A stretch of DNA of 64,000 nucleotides from Owenia fusiformis (Eukaryota; Annelida; Polychaeta; Sabellida; Oweniidae), in NCBI GenBank assembly GCA_903813345.2, contig CAIIXF020000005.1, positions 2,984,356 through 3,048,355 on the forward strand, in the 5' to 3' direction. Below the pieces are notes generated by a model. It did not search any database and had not been told where the DNA came from. It was given only the letters and a program-made list of their open reading frames with translations. Made by a program: the position numbers and the translations under genes. This document shows positions 22,082-35,060 of the stretch, piece by piece. Numbering within the stretch: the stretch's first letter is position 1; each line of letters starts with the position of its first letter.

Positions 22082-23991
22082 TGCGAAGATCGTGATTGCA
22101 AATACAACAATACATTTAATACTTGTGATTTCAAAGCTTTTATGCTAAATTTCTTCGATCAATGCGTCGAGTTTGAACATTTCACGTGGTCAATGAAGTG
22201 TATATTTTTAAGAAATAAGCTCACTGCTCACTGCTGGTCTGTCACGTCTATTTTTGTAGGAATGTCTTTTCCGAACTCATTTGGTCCTTTCTCTTCGTAA
22301 ATCATTGGGTGTATTACTATTCAAAAAGATTGTCAAACATTTTGAACTTTTTTGAACTCAAATACTTTTTGGATTTTAATTGTATTTTTGAAGATTTGCT
22401 TTTCTATTGCCTGGTTATTTGTATTATAAAACTTCAAAATGAGAAATAATGAATTATGTTATCATAAGATATATTATGATCGGTGGGATTTGCTGTTCAG
22501 TGGAGTTGGTGTTTTTACAATATGGCTCTGTGAGCCAGAAATTAAGAAGCATACATCGAAGAATATATCTTTCTTTCAAAGTGAATTCCGCAAAACTAAA
22601 AGGGGTCATATCTTTAAGGTCAAATTGATAACTAAATTATCCGATTTAGATGCAGTTTTCCCTTCATTTTTATTTCTTCTATTCTATGAATATCAAATAC
22701 TGGAATTTAGTATTTTTGGGTTAAAGGGGTGAGAGGGTTTGTCTGTAAACGGTAGCGGTTAACAGTCGATATTGTTGACTTTTAATAACCGATCAATATC
22801 GATTCGCACTACTTAGAGGTACCAACAATGGACATTGTGTTTTAGAACAGTATAGTACTATAAATAGCCTTATATATATTGTACATTGTCATGCTGCTGG
22901 TCAATATGTGTTGTACCCTGTTAATGTACAATGACCACCTAATGTATTTTCCTGCCTCTGGGTGTGAGCTATCGATTTCAATTGCTCTCACGTTTGAACA
23001 TTAGCTTATCGAGAGAGGCGTGATGCTCAATTAGTCGCGCATAGAACGTTGAATAGAAAATTACAAATGAACGTCTCGATAAAAGATATGTAAAATCGAT
23101 AACCGAAGCGTTTCCGTAGTTCAATCAAATGTGACACCAATTTGTTGGCTAAGCTTATCCTAAACTCCCTAATGGCAAAGACGTAGACGTTAAGTGAAGT
23201 GTGCAGTGGTCCGAAAGTACAGGTTACATCCTGTGAGGGACGACATCACGATACTGTAGGTCTTTTATTGAAATGGGTTAACCATTGTTAGTCTGATGTC
23301 GACATTCGTACATATGTACATACATATGTATGCGAAAGAAAAATAATTATGTTTAATTGCCTCGTGATAATATTTGAGTCAAACCGTCTAGGCTAAAAAC
23401 AAGCAAAAGAGAAATCTATAAGATTTGTTGGAATGTCAAATTATCCAATCCATAGTTCAAGAGAAGATTGGCGGCAATCTTTTGTTGTAACAATGATAAT
23501 GGTTAGAGAATCTATAATAAATAAAATGTATGGGGGTCCCGAAGAGTGAATACTATGCAGTGCATAGTATGCACACTTAACTTAATTTTATCATATTTTC
23601 TTATAGCCTAAACATCATTGAAGGCCCTTCTTCAGAGAAATGTTCACTGAAACATTGAAGTGTTGAAATGTATTTTGTATCCCTATCAATCAGAATCATG
23701 ACTACAGTTCAGAATGATCTCTGTCAAAATCACATGATCGATGGAAGACACTGGGAAAGCACCTTGGAGAACAACCAACATTGTTGGCCCGTCCTGCGGG
23801 AGCCCAATTGAGGGCATTTAGAAATTCGATCGCAATGGTTGACTCATGTTCAAATGGGCTAATAGCCATTGTTGCATTCCCAGCCTGTACTATTCAGTGG
23901 AATGAAATCTCAAGTGTTATGTAAAGAATAAAATAAGGGCTCTGATTAATCAGAATTGCTAATAGCTGTAATCCCCATCCTTAACGGCTTA
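22082..23991. other. Intergenic, no gene recognised
   Basis: Contains a near-perfect 21-bp palindrome at 23550-23570 (ATACTATGCA around a central G) and a CATATGTA-rich patch near 23312-23333. The 97-residue frame at 22439-22732 has no motif I recognise. Confidence 0.4.
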
Positions 23992-25304
23992 CGGACAACT
24001 CATCCCCTAGACAACTCATCCCTGGACAACTCATCCCCTAGACAACTCATCCCTGGACAACTCATCCCCTAGACAACTCATCCCCTGGACATCTCATCCC
24101 CTGGACAACTCATCCCCTGGACATCTCATCCCCTAGACAACTCATCCCCTGGACAACTCATCCCTTAGACAACTCATCCCCTAGACAACTCATCCTTTAT
24201 CACATGAAGCCAAATTGTTTTTTGGGAAAATAAATATTTATTAAATACACCTTTAATCATTATAAATATTATTTTTCACTTTATTGACACAAATAATGCT
24301 CAAACAGTCAAACGTGCCATTAAAACTTTCATCTCTTGTCCTTATATTACAAGATTTAATATTTCATGACAAAAAATAAAGTTTTCTCTCTGCATAATTT
24401 TGTAACCTGGACTTCAGTAACTTCATCCTTGACTGCTGTTAAAAAATAATCTTTGGATTAAAAATCATTTGCAACAAACATATTATGCCATCAAAGGAGC
24501 TTATGACATCAAAGCAGCTTCTTCAATCAATGTTAACATAATATTGAAATTGTATATTAAAAGTAAAATTAAAGGTAAATATTTAAAAAACAAATTACAG
24601 ATTAATTGGTTGACTATCTCTTTGACAATACCATAGTAGTACCATGGTATATCAAAGTTTTTTAAACAACTTTCCAGATTTCCCCTCAAGAAAGTCTTTG
24701 TTCACTTGTACTCATAAGACAACAGAATCGTAGCTTTAATACCTCACTATTGTTATGTAAATGGAAAGAGTTAGAAGTGCAGATCTTAACCATTTTTGAA
24801 GTTCTGTTTACGTAACAAAAGTGAGATATTAAATCGAGGATCGCGTTGTCTTCTGAACTATTTGTTCGCATGTACACATGTACATTTTCTTAGACATATA
24901 ATATTCTGCTTACTACTTGAGAAATAAATAAAAGACAAAAATCGTACCTTTGAGGCTCTGACATTTTTTTACCGAAACAATCTGTTTACAACATAATCGA
25001 GTGGAGTACCAGTGTTCATGTAATATATGATTTTGAAACTTAAAACTGATCATGATAATCAATACATTTAAAAATCATTTGAATAATATATGAATTAATA
25101 ATATTACATTAAAATACTCAAACATGCCAAGGGATGAGTTGTCCAGGGGATGAGTTGTCCAGGGGATGAGTTGTCTAGGGGATGAGTTGTCCAGGGGATG
25201 AGTTGTCTAGGGGATGAGTTGTCTAGGGGATGAGTTGTCCAGGGGATGAGTTGTCTAGGGGATGAGTTGTCCAGGGATGAGTTGTCTAGGGGATGAGTTG
25301 TCCG
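23992..25304. mobile_element. Foldback structure with 18-bp tandem arrays as arms
   Basis: The left arm (23992-24195) is about 11 copies of GGACAACTCATCCCCTAG. The right arm (25129-25304) is about 10 copies of the same unit inverted. Both outer ends read CGGACAACTCAT. Individual units vary at CTAG/CTGG and one ATCTC form. The 930-bp interior is AT-rich and holds a partial copy of another foldback family (24690-25014). Arms of tandem subrepeats recall Drosophila FB elements; no target duplication could be identified. Confidence 0.8.
24690..25014. mobile_element. Partial foldback element, CACTGGTG family
   Basis: Matches 35200-35581 and 30055-30320 by eye: AAGACAACAGAATCGTAG, AGTGCAGATCTTAACC, AATCGTACCTTTGAGG, and the end AATCGAGTGGAGTACCAGTG. 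Only the right terminus is present; the left arm fades out near 24690. Divergence is higher than between the other two copies. Confidence 0.7.
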
Positions 25305-27005
25305 ATTACCTCCTTAACAACCCTTAGATATTTGATCAGTGATTTACACATTCAATAGACTTGAACAACTCCTTTTCAAATTAAGGCTTGTGGTTTTTGC
25401 CCCATAATCTCGGCCATGTTGGATTTTGATCTTTGTACTTTAAATTATGTATTATATAACATTGATTATGCCATTTTTAATGATTAATTTTATAAAGATC
25501 TTTAATTTAACATTTTTAACTCTTTGGTAGCCCAATCATTTTTGACTCATCCATGGCCAAAAATTATTTAGTATAGAGATATTTTTAAGGAAAGGTATAA
25601 TCATCCTTTTGTATTAAATATTTCTGTTTCGGATTCGAACATTGACGATTTCGTTGACAATGGAGATGCATCTGGAATTAGTTGGGTTAACATGTGTGAT
25701 ATAGAAAAATTCAAGAAATAAGCTCGTTATTTTCTTAGCGCTATTTGCCATATTACAGTTAAATCGCTGCCAGATCCATTAAGCGTCTTTTATCACGGGA
25801 AACACTTCATCAATAAAAACGTTTATTCATTTTCGTACCGTGTTCGCTTTGTAAGAGTAGATCATGAGATATACGAATGATCATGCTTGAGTCCAATACA
25901 CCTTGTCAGTGATATACCATATTCGTCCTTGAAACAATTGTTAAAAATGTTTACTGCAGTAAGGGTAACTTATTAGACACTGGCATCATTTTGTTTAATA
26001 CGTAAGCCAGCCCAGCAGTGTCATCGTGATTAACTAAACAGAATAGATCCACTTGAAACAAGCGCTTTTAACTAAAACATGTCTACTGAAATAACATGAA
26101 TTCACTAGCCGTCACACTTGGGTAAATTAGGTCCTTTGTGGATAGGCACTTTTACTTTAATAGGCTATTGCACTAATTGGACGGCAAAGGACGGGGTTAA
26201 CATCCCTTCAAAGCATCCCAAGCACAAATCACCAGCACGGTGATTCATGATATGGAAGCTTCTAACGGACTGCGACTCGCCAAGAAGGAAAATCATGTGT
26301 TGTTTGAGCATGTATCATTCTCGACAACAGAAAGGCTCATTTTTACCTTTACCACCTAGATCCTCCGCTAGATTTGAAATACACTTTATTTCCACAGTCG
26401 ATCTAATTAAAGAACCGCCTGAATTGATATTTGTCTACAAAATGTTGGAAAGCAACAACCTCGCCTGCCCCAAGCCTGACTTCGTGGATGTCATCAGTTG
26501 ACTGAATGTTTTCTTGCCTGATTCCTAAAATGTGCATATTCGAGAATATACTATCCTAATGCATTGGTGATGTAAAGCATGATATGATTGTTGATATTGA
26601 AGTCAATTAGGGGCATAGATAGGATCTAAAAAGAGACGAGGTAAAATTAGATTACAATAACGAGGTGTTTGAGTTATTAAAGAGATATTTCCTGAAGACC
26701 ATTTCTCACCTGATATGGTAGCTATAACATTTATGAAAACATGGGAAAATGTTTTGTACTATCATTTTCAAGTTGGTTGTCATCTTTTAAGATGTCAGAC
26801 AGGAAGTGATGTAATCGACTCTCAATTTTGCATTCGATAAGGGGGTGGTATTTAGAAGGAAAAAACTAGCTGAATATTTCATCTTAATTTTGTCTATAAT
26901 TTAATCCTTCTGACACGCCCTGAAAATGTTTTTGCGCAGAAAGTAATAACCATGTGTCTATAAAAGTTATTTGTGCTAATTTCCTGAAATTGGTGTGTAT
27001 ATGTA
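25305..27005. other. Intergenic, no feature recognised
   Basis: AT-rich. The 84-residue frame at 26247-26501 shows no domain and no splice context I could support. Confidence 0.4.
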
Positions 27006-27920
27006 CACGGGATACTAGAGTATCCGCGTATATTGAGTATGACCGGTTCTAAGCTTACGAGTGTGACCGTATTTCTGTTCCTATAAACAGACGGGGTGAG
27101 TACTTGCTTTTTATGAACACTTTCGAACGTTTTCTTTTTATCCTACTTGGTCAATGAATGATACTTGGTATACTTATAATGCCAGGCATATCACAAGGGG
27201 CCTTAATCAACAGAAAACGTATTAATATTAGATTGAAGCCGTAAAATCCTAGTTTCCAGCATCTTTGATCAGTTTTTGTGTAACACAACGCAACTCCGAA
27301 GAGGATGACACATCTTATGTATAACATATAGCTAGATCTACGAATTAGTCATGAATATTTTAAATAATTTAGCCTGCTCTGTCCAAATATGATACATCTT
27401 TGAATTTTTGAGAATACGAATGTCACTGGTGCCCCATTATTGGAGAATACGGTTGTGAAATGTCTTGGATGCCGTGTTACACTCGTTTCCATGACATTTC
27501 ACAAGCGTATCCTCTGGGAAAAGATAAATCCTTCTCTTGCTCACTCTACGGGGGATCATATAAACTGAGATTTGGAGATCTTGTTCAGGTTAGCCATAAA
27601 AAGGTTTGGGATTTGTTTTTTTCTACTGTGATATTAATGATTTGGCTCTAATGCGAGAAATCTGTACTTTCTGATTGATATTCCATTATGAACAATTACA
27701 TTGCTAAAATAGCTCATGTTTAACATTTTTTTGTTACATTACTATTAAATACAGCATAAACTATATTCAACAAACACAATTTCAAAAAGGATAATATAGA
27801 AGTTAACCTTTATTTTCCATTTTTAAGCAGCTGTGCCTCTCATGACTTTCCAAAACAGGTCATATTCGTAGCCTAAGAACCGGTCATACTCAATATACGC
27901 GGATACTCTAGTTACCCGTG
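27006..27920. mobile_element. TIR element, CACGGGATACTAGAG ends
   Basis: The ends CACGGGATACTAGAGTATCC and its near-complement extend inward through CGCGTATATTGAGTATGACC, about 60 bp of inverted repeat at high identity. The flanks are TATGTA on both sides (27000-27005, 27921-27926), which could be a 6-bp duplication or a TA target with chance extension. The 915-bp interior has a minor palindrome near 27449-27510 (TGTGAAATGTC and its partner) and no transposase. Confidence 0.7.
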
Positions 27921-27926
27921 TATGTA

Positions 27927-29208
27927 GAAGAGAGCGGGGCAAGAACTCCCGTGGAGCAAGAAGGGTCACTAGCATATTTTTCGCTTTCGCTACAGTAACA
28001 CCTAACTATTCAAATTAGCTTTTACTAGTATTTGCGCGTCGGCAATCAATTTGAAAGTAATAGTAGTTTCTATATTCTACAAAGTAGCTAAATAAAGCTA
28101 AAATAATAGATGTCATCCTTATCATTCGTCATTTTGCTTGGGCCAGACTGCCATTCACTTCTGTTAAAAGCTTGCAATAGTCACTTAATATCATGAATTA
28201 TCAAAAAGTGATAGTTGAATCTCGAAACTCGAATGACATACTATGGCTGTACCTGTTGTGATTAATCATACAATTTTTGATTGTCAAACGAATAAACCAC
28301 GTTTTTAAGAATTTTAGCATTGCATCAATAGAGATTTGGACCAAGTTTTTTAAAAGTCATGGAAAATGAGCTAATGGCATAACTGTATAAATCAAAGTTA
28401 TTGTTGTGGAAAACTTTTCAAATGCTATTAAAGAAAGAAAAGATAGTCGTTAAAGATTAAAAGTGCAAATCTCTTAAAATCTCATGAAAAAACGAGAATT
28501 AACGAGATTTTAAACCTAAATGGAAACTCATCTATTGTGTTTCAGAAAATATATCTTCAATATTGAAAACGAACTCTGCAAAATATCTAGGTTATCCCAC
28601 TAACAATAAATTTTAATATGGATACAACTCGACTCCAATTGCTTTTAATCTATTTAGTTTATTGTAGGCCTAATCATGTTGAAAGGAAGATAATTTTCTT
28701 TTCATTATATCCATTATTGCTCTTTAAACAGTGCTTGGACCTGACATTCTGATACTCATAGCATCTTTCCGTTTCACCTGAAACATCTCAGAGTTGAGAA
28801 GAAATGAGATGTCATCGTTTACTATCATGATAGAAACCTGTGGGCAAAACTTTACTGGCTTTTATTCCAATTTTATCAATAAACGTTGGACATAACCCAT
28901 GCACAAAACAAACAAACGTAGTGTGGTAACACTTCCCCATAATCAATCGATTGAATGTCAAAAAGATTGAGTGCATCATCGATGATTAGATCCTATATTT
29001 GAAAGTACATATCCTCTAATTAGATCAGCAATCATTAGCGTAACATTATGACATAAGCCATAACACTTTAAATAAGATATTTCAATTTATTGAAATAATG
29101 CCTGGTAAATATTGGTAAATACTGACAAATATACACAGTTGCTCATTTATTTGGAATAGTTTGAATTCAATCACCTAAGCTCAACCATTCATATTTTCCA
29201 GCTATCTA
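27927..29208. other. Intergenic, no feature recognised
   Basis: AT-rich sequence without ORFs, RNA genes or clear repeat boundaries. Confidence 0.4.
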
Positions 29209-29639
29209 CAGGGTGGTTCAAAAAGTTGTATAAATACCTTTTTGAAGGCATGCACGCATGTTTTGTGTGGTGTATGTTTTTGCTCGTATACTACCATTCT
29301 GCGAGCACAGCGCAACAATTTACAATTGTCCTCGATCATAAGCTCCATCGCTCTGAATCTCACATTGAAGTTTGTAATAACCATGCCCAGCATGTTCAGG
29401 GGAAATCTCCTGATTCCATTCGAATATTATTCAGTATCACCCGGCCCACTTAGTTGGGAGAAAGTGCATGTTTGGTGCAAACAAATTATTGTTTTTTTCG
29501 GGCCATACTGGTTTGAGGATGCTGATGGAAGCAGGTAACTTTGAACACAGAGTGAAACATTGAATTAATGAGAAGAATATTCATCGCAGTACTGCTGACG
29601 CAAAGAGTGGACATTGATACTGTGATCTATCAGCTGGAT

Positions 29640-30320
29640 CACTGGTGATCCACTCGATTACGCTGGTTACCGAAATGGTTCGTTTCGGTAACAAAATGTC
29701 GTAACATCGAAGGTACGATTTTCCTTATTTCACACGGGGACCAGCATCTTTTCCATTCAATCGAGGTTGGGCCATGCAGCCCAAGGTAAGCCATACAACC
29801 GAAGGTAAGCCATACAACCGAAGGTAAGCCATACAACCGAATTTGCCGATTCAATCTGACGGAGAATACCGAGCCTCTCTTTTTGACCAATTAGAGACCC
29901 CGGGTTAGAGATGTTCTCTTCTCATTCATGGTACCCTCGGCCAACTTCGTTTGCAAAGAAAATCTTCGGCAATCTCCTGCTTTTCTTGAGGTATCTTCGG
30001 TTGCAAGCCAAAAGTCGACACCCATTTGCGAACAAATTTACAGAAACGGTTTTTCGAAAAACAGTTAAGATCTGCACTTTGAACCCAAACCGTTTATGTA
30101 AATTAAGTGAGGAATTAAATCGACGATTCTGTTGTCTTCTGAGCTATTTTTCGCAAACTTGTATACTTTCTAAAACATATGATGCTGATACACGTTTGTG
30201 AGAAAAAACGACGTGGGGATTCTGCCTACAACGTGTGAAATAAGTAAATGAAAAATCGTACCTTCGACATTGTTACCGAAACCCGTTTCGGTAACAGCGT
30301 AATCGAGCGGACCACCAGTG
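29640..30320. mobile_element. Foldback element, CACTGGTGATCCACTCG ends, TSD TGGAT/TAGAT
   Basis: A 681-bp element with left end CACTGGTGATCCACTCGATTA and right end TAATCGAGCGGACCACCAGTG. An inner palindrome GGTTACCGAAA/TTTCGGTAAC follows each tip. The flanks TGGAT (29635-29639) and TAGAT (30321-30325) are a 5-bp duplication with one mismatch. It interrupts the relic transposase. No coding capacity. Internal tandem AGGTAAGCCATACAACCGA at about 29786-29840. Confidence 0.85.
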
Positions 30321-30333
30321 TAGATAGCGCAAC

Positions 30334-31520
30334 CAAGGGCGTTACAATACCCGGGAATTTATCGGTTCGTCCAGTACTTGTTTGTGATAGCGCCCTCTGT
30401 AGGTCACTGTGCTTATAGCCTACAGTAATACGGGGTAGGATATCGGGAATTCGGTCAGTTTCTATCCGTCGATTTCGCTATGAATTGAAGCAAGTGTGAC
30501 CACTTTATCCACTTAAACAATTTGATAATTGATTAAATCTTTAAACAAAATCGATAAACACGTTATACACTTCCTATCTCCTTAGAAATTAGCATATATT
30601 TATGGATTGTGTTTTCGAACAAGGCTCGACCCACCCCAATAGGGAAATCCTTATGCTAATTAGTATGACGTCATATTTTCCTGGGGAATCCTAGATTTCA
30701 AGGCCTCAGTCTGTTATTGTGTCAAATGTAAACGCTCTTGGGACGCTCTTTTGCAGACAGAAAATTGACAGATTAGCTTTTAACTTTCAGCTTTGATGTT
30801 TAAACATTCTGTATTTCTACCGGACTTCTTGCTGAATATCATATAATGTTATAACTTGATTCGGATCATTGCCTGATTGATCATTCTGAAATTTTGATTG
30901 TGATTCATGATTGATTGGCAAGAAAAATAATTCCTATTGTTTTCCAGCGAAGTCAAAATGTTACAGCATGAGTTATAATGTCGAGTTTGCATCATGCTAA
31001 ATTCTGCTAGTGATTAGAAGTCCATGCACAAGCATACACATAAGAGACAAACACACCCAGGCTCCAGGCCGTGGATGGAAATATGAAACTGGTATTAATA
31101 GACCGATATGTAGTGTCTGCCATGTATTGAAGGTAAACCAATCTGTATTATTAATGTTTCTTCTATCAATACATGGGTTGTGCAATAGAAAAGCAATGGC
31201 ACAATCAAAAATGTGCATATCAATCGTGAATATCTCTCGGTTCAAAGCTTATTTCCAACAGAATCGTGTCAAAATATGTGTCTGAGTAACAGTTATACAT
31301 TATAAGATCGCAAACTCTTACCAATTATCAGCCGAATGGCTCATTTTCAACGAAATGTCCTTAAGACAACAGCCCTGGGTCGCGCCTGAGACCAAAAACT
31401 ACTTCAAATAGCCCTCCCCTAATTATATTGGATAATCACATTTATGCGTGCGCGCGCAGCTCATCCAATGAACGAAACGCCACTTCCCGCTGAAATCACC
31501 GGGTATTGATCTTTCCCTTG
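30334..31520. mobile_element. hAT-like non-autonomous element, CAAGGG ends, 7-bp TSD
   Basis: Left CAAGGGCGTTACAATACCCGG and right (reverse-complemented) CAAGGGAAAGATCAATACCCGG match at the tip and again at CAATACCCGG. The direct repeat GCGCAAC flanks the element (30327-30333, 31521-31527). Removing it rejoins the relic transposase reading frame, which supports the boundaries. 1187 bp, no transposase. Confidence 0.75.
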
Positions 31521-31689
31521 GCGCAACATCGCATTGCTCCTATTTCACTCGAATACGTCCATCGTCACTTCCCGGGAGACAGGCTCATCTCCCGTCGTAC
31601 GGACCACCCTTTACCTGCACATTCTCCATTCCCACCCCCTTTGTCTTTTCTATACTGTGATATACAAAAAATATATAAAAAGGTTAACG

Positions 31690-33591
31690 TTAGATTATTA
31701 TAGATAAATATCTAGTGTTACATATAATGTCGCCTCCTCCCTCCCCACTTATGTCTGAACATAATATCATGACAGCATCATTTCTCTAGTTACAAACCAT
31801 CTGATCTTGGTTCTTAATTGGAAACGCGATCGACGAGCTATATCTTTGATAAATATCTTGCATTCGTGGAATAAATATGAACGCGTTCCCTTTGTCAACA
31901 TATTATAAAAAAAACATTTATTTTCACAATTTGTCGACACAGCTGTGAAGCTGATAAGTGACCCATGTATCCGAATGGCTTCAATGGATTTGCGATTCTA
32001 ATTATCGGCGTCAATCACTCCTTTACTTCTTTGTTTGTTTAGATATTGGCTACGCATCTTATATTGACGCATATAGTTAAACCAGTGTATTCCTACAGCC
32101 ATGAAATACTTTGATGGATCAAGATAATATTGATGTAAAACGCGGTGTTCTCGTGTCTCTATCTTAACAAATCACGACCTTCTATTAGTTCCTTTCTGGT
32201 TGAAAAAGACATATGTGATGAGTATCAGAATGATATGTTGTCAGAATACTAAATTCCCGGACTAAATTGCATCTTAGAAATAATGTTTTCTTTACCCAGA
32301 TTCGTAGGACCTAGCTTCTGAACTAGTTTAGAACCACACTTTGCACTCGGAGTAATATATGTTTTCTCTTAGACTAACGGCGAATAAGCAGAATTTGAAG
32401 AAGATAACTACAAAGAAAGCAGAATAAGAAGAGATCAAACAAATGCATTTTTTTGTTTTGCTTACAAGACATACTACATGTATATCTAGTACTTAAGGTT
32501 TCAAATTGTGCAGATTTTTTACATCGCAAATAAAATGTCAACCTAATGACAAAGAAAACAGAAGTATTTTCGTATTTCCTTCAATTAACTACACATTTTA
32601 GTTTTATTCACATAGGAACAACAATCATTGAAATCAGATCACACAATGTTTATATCACCGTATAGTTCTTTAGTATACTCATACGCAATACGTATGATAT
32701 CTGATCGAGGTTATCGTATAGTATACAGATACAGCCCCGGACATACAGCCTTCCATGCGAACAACCGAAGAGCCAGATCCATGAGGTTTATATTCTTATG
32801 ATATCATTCATGAAAACCCAAATTCGAAGAGAGTTCTGAATGCGTATCTCCTATCATTATTATCCGCTCTCTTAGAGCTCGATTAACTCTGGCAAGCTGA
32901 ATTGTATCTTCCTCCAAGTACCATCCGCTCACAAGTCAGACGCTCCACCCCTGAGCCATAAAGGCTAGCCCTCTAAAGCTGGGACTTGCTATAGAAGTCT
33001 ATATACAGTATTACAATATCTTTATTGCCCATATTTGAATTGAGATACAAGTTATTGTTTTTATAAAATATAAAATAAATGTACAATTTACAACGAATAT
33101 TATATACATAAGCACATGTAATTGATGCTAATCAGCAAACGAGCCCAATGCCCTTGAGTTACATTGAGATTAGTTAGATTCTTCGAGACAAACTCTTTCC
33201 TCGATTTTTTGTATTTAAATTCTGACATTTTTTTTATATGTCGTGTAATTAAGTCAGAATAAAAGGGAATTAATATTGTTAGATCCAGCTTGTTTTTATG
33301 TCACACAGACCATGTTTGATATAATTCTGAAAAATAATGACCACAATGGTATTCACCATTCAGAGGTATCCTAAAAGCTGATATTAAAACAGCGTCATCA
33401 GTTTGGGCAATCAACATGCGCATCAGTAATCTGCAACTTTACCTTACCGCCACATCCTGAAGATTAGTGGGATGAAAGTAGAAACATCCTAGATAAAGCT
33501 TCCCTCTCTGATTAATAAGCCTCAGATTTTTTGTCGTGCAGACGATGCCAGAATATAAAACCGATATCGTTATTTAGACTTCACTCTTATG
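31690..33591. other. Intergenic, mostly unrecognised
   Basis: AT-rich non-coding DNA; the only structured item seen is the tRNA-like segment near 32950. Confidence 0.4.
32890..32972 (-). repeat. tRNA-like A box, possible tRNA-derived SINE relic
   Basis: On the minus strand TGGCTCAGGGGTGGAGCG matches the tRNA D-arm/A-box consensus, with D stem GCTC/GAGC. GTCTG and CGGAT can form an anticodon-like stem with wobble pairs and an oversized loop containing TTGTGA. No good B box (GGTTCNANNCC) follows, so this is not a functional tRNA gene. A decayed tRNA-derived SINE is the likeliest reading. Confidence 0.4.
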
Positions 33592-33872
33592 CAGTGGCGG
33601 ATCCAGTGGGCAATGGGACCCCCCCCCCCTCCCCCTTTTGTGGGCCCAGAAAAAAATGTAGGGCCTCAAAAAATTTTGAGCCCAGAAATTTTGTAGGGAG
33701 GGCCTCATATAATTTTGCTTTTTTACGCCAAATTTTCAAAAATGGGCCTCAAATATTTAAAAAGATTTTGTGTATTTAGCGGCCCAATTTTTTTTCAGCG
33801 CAAGCACGGACATTTTTTTGCCGACTCAAAATTTGCCCCATCCCCCCTTGTTAGCGTCTGGATCCGGCACTG
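33592..33872. mobile_element. hAT-like MITE, CAGTGGCGGATCCAG ends
   Basis: A 281-bp element with left CAGTGGCGGATCCAG and right CTGGATCCGGCACTG, ends of a kind common in animal hAT MITEs. It has a C-rich run at 33619-33635 and repeated GGGCCTCA blocks inside. CTTATG flanks both sides, a 6-bp direct repeat, shorter than the usual 8-bp hAT duplication. Confidence 0.75.
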
Positions 33873-34408
33873 CTTATGTGGAATTAATTGTGTGGGTTCA
33901 TCGTCCTTGGATGGCGAGACACCCTTTCATTTTCACTGATATAATAAGTGGTTTGGATCAGTGATGTTGTTGAAGCAATTCAATTTGCCACCGTGTTATG
34001 GACCTTGATGAGGAATGCAATTGCCATATAGGGAGTCATTGGCCTACCCTGGGATTTTTGGTTGGCGTAACCTATTTATGAAACATTTGATTATTCGGTG
34101 TATTATGTGTCAAATCTGAGGCCCAGGAATGCAGTATTAAGAAAAACTTTAAATCATTTTTCTTTTGTTGTATCCATCAACCGTCCATCGTTTTCAGCTT
34201 AATCAGAGTATATTATGTGCAAATGTAGATAAATAATTGGTTCTATACGTACACTACCATGCGGGTACGTAGTGTCTGGATACACAACTCCGTACACTGC
34301 GCGACGAGAATTTTTTAAGAGTGTCACTTTTCAAGGGCGGCATTTATATCAAGAGAGTAGTTTAGTTTGGCACTTTTCTGGCCGTTCTCTCATCCTTAAA
34401 TGGATATA

Positions 34409-34993
34409 CAGGGTGGGCCAAAAAACCAATACCTAAGTTTAAGGATGAATATCATATAATATAACGTTAAACATGTTAAACCATGCCATGTATTGTATAG
34501 CATTTTAAAGATAAATTGTGTCCTAACAATATGACACCATCCGATTGAAAAACCATTGCTTTCTTGAGGAGTTAGAGGCTATAATTGACACTAGGGGTGT
34601 CATGAGCGACCAAAAAATTATTCACTGCGGATTTCCAAATTGTGGAAAATGGAGGGAAATTTCGAAACGTTAGCACCTTCAAAAGAGGTACATTTATAGT
34701 GCAAAATTCAAAAATAGCAATAAGTTATCCATTCTGTAATACTCTTAAATACATTTATGATGATACAGTCAAGCATATTGAGTGCAGCTGTGACTACAAT
34801 GTGGAGGGAAATTTGGGAATTTTCATTTTTTGATTTTCACAGCACCCCCGGTGTCAATTTTAGTCTGTGACTAGTCTAGGCGGTGTCATTTTGTTTTATC
34901 TTTAAAATGATATATAATACACGACATGGTTTAACATATATCATATAAATCATTCATTTTTAAACTTGGGTATTGGTTTTTTGGCCCACCCTG
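34409..34993. mobile_element. Mariner-like MITE, CAGGGTGGGCC ends (second family)
   Basis: The ends CAGGGTGGGCCAAAAAACCA and complement are preceded by TA at the left; the right-hand TA has become TG. The interior differs from the 11737 element and has its own paired arms (ACACTAGGGGTGTCAT / GCACCCCCGGTGTCAA, TTTAAAATG...). Non-coding. Confidence 0.75.
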
Positions 34994-35060
34994 TGTGATA
35001 TTTCAGTTCGCCCTATTCATAGGTTCACGACTTTAGAACGACTCTTTCGTATTCCATATA

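Larger units (their letters stand above)
29209..31670 (+). pseudogene. Relic mariner-like transposase, broken by two insertions
   Basis: The left end is CAGGGTGGTTCAAAAAG preceded by TA, a Tc1/mariner-type terminus. Downstream, decayed frames carry FFGPYWFEDADGS at about 29497-29535, then VDIDTVIYQLD at 29607-29639. The catalytic DGAxxH motif is interrupted here: a foldback element (29640-30320) follows the Asp codon, then only 8 bp of transposase, then a second element (30334-31520). The frame resumes after it with FPGDRLISRR and the SP-containing region (about 31560-31630), where intact relatives read ISRxGDxxWPxRSPDLxPxDFFLW. There are several frameshifts and stops; the right terminus was not found. 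Clearly dead. Confidence 0.75.

Noticed and set aside
21983-22300. 105-residue Cys-containing ORF
   Set aside because: Begins in the arm of a TIR element and reads out into flanking DNA; no domain, signal peptide or splice support.
30997-31285. 82- and 91-residue overlapping ORFs
   Set aside because: Opposite-strand frames within the CAAGGG-ended non-autonomous element; no transposase motif.
32890-32972. Functional tRNA gene
   Set aside because: A box and D arm are present but the B box, T arm and a proper anticodon arm are not.
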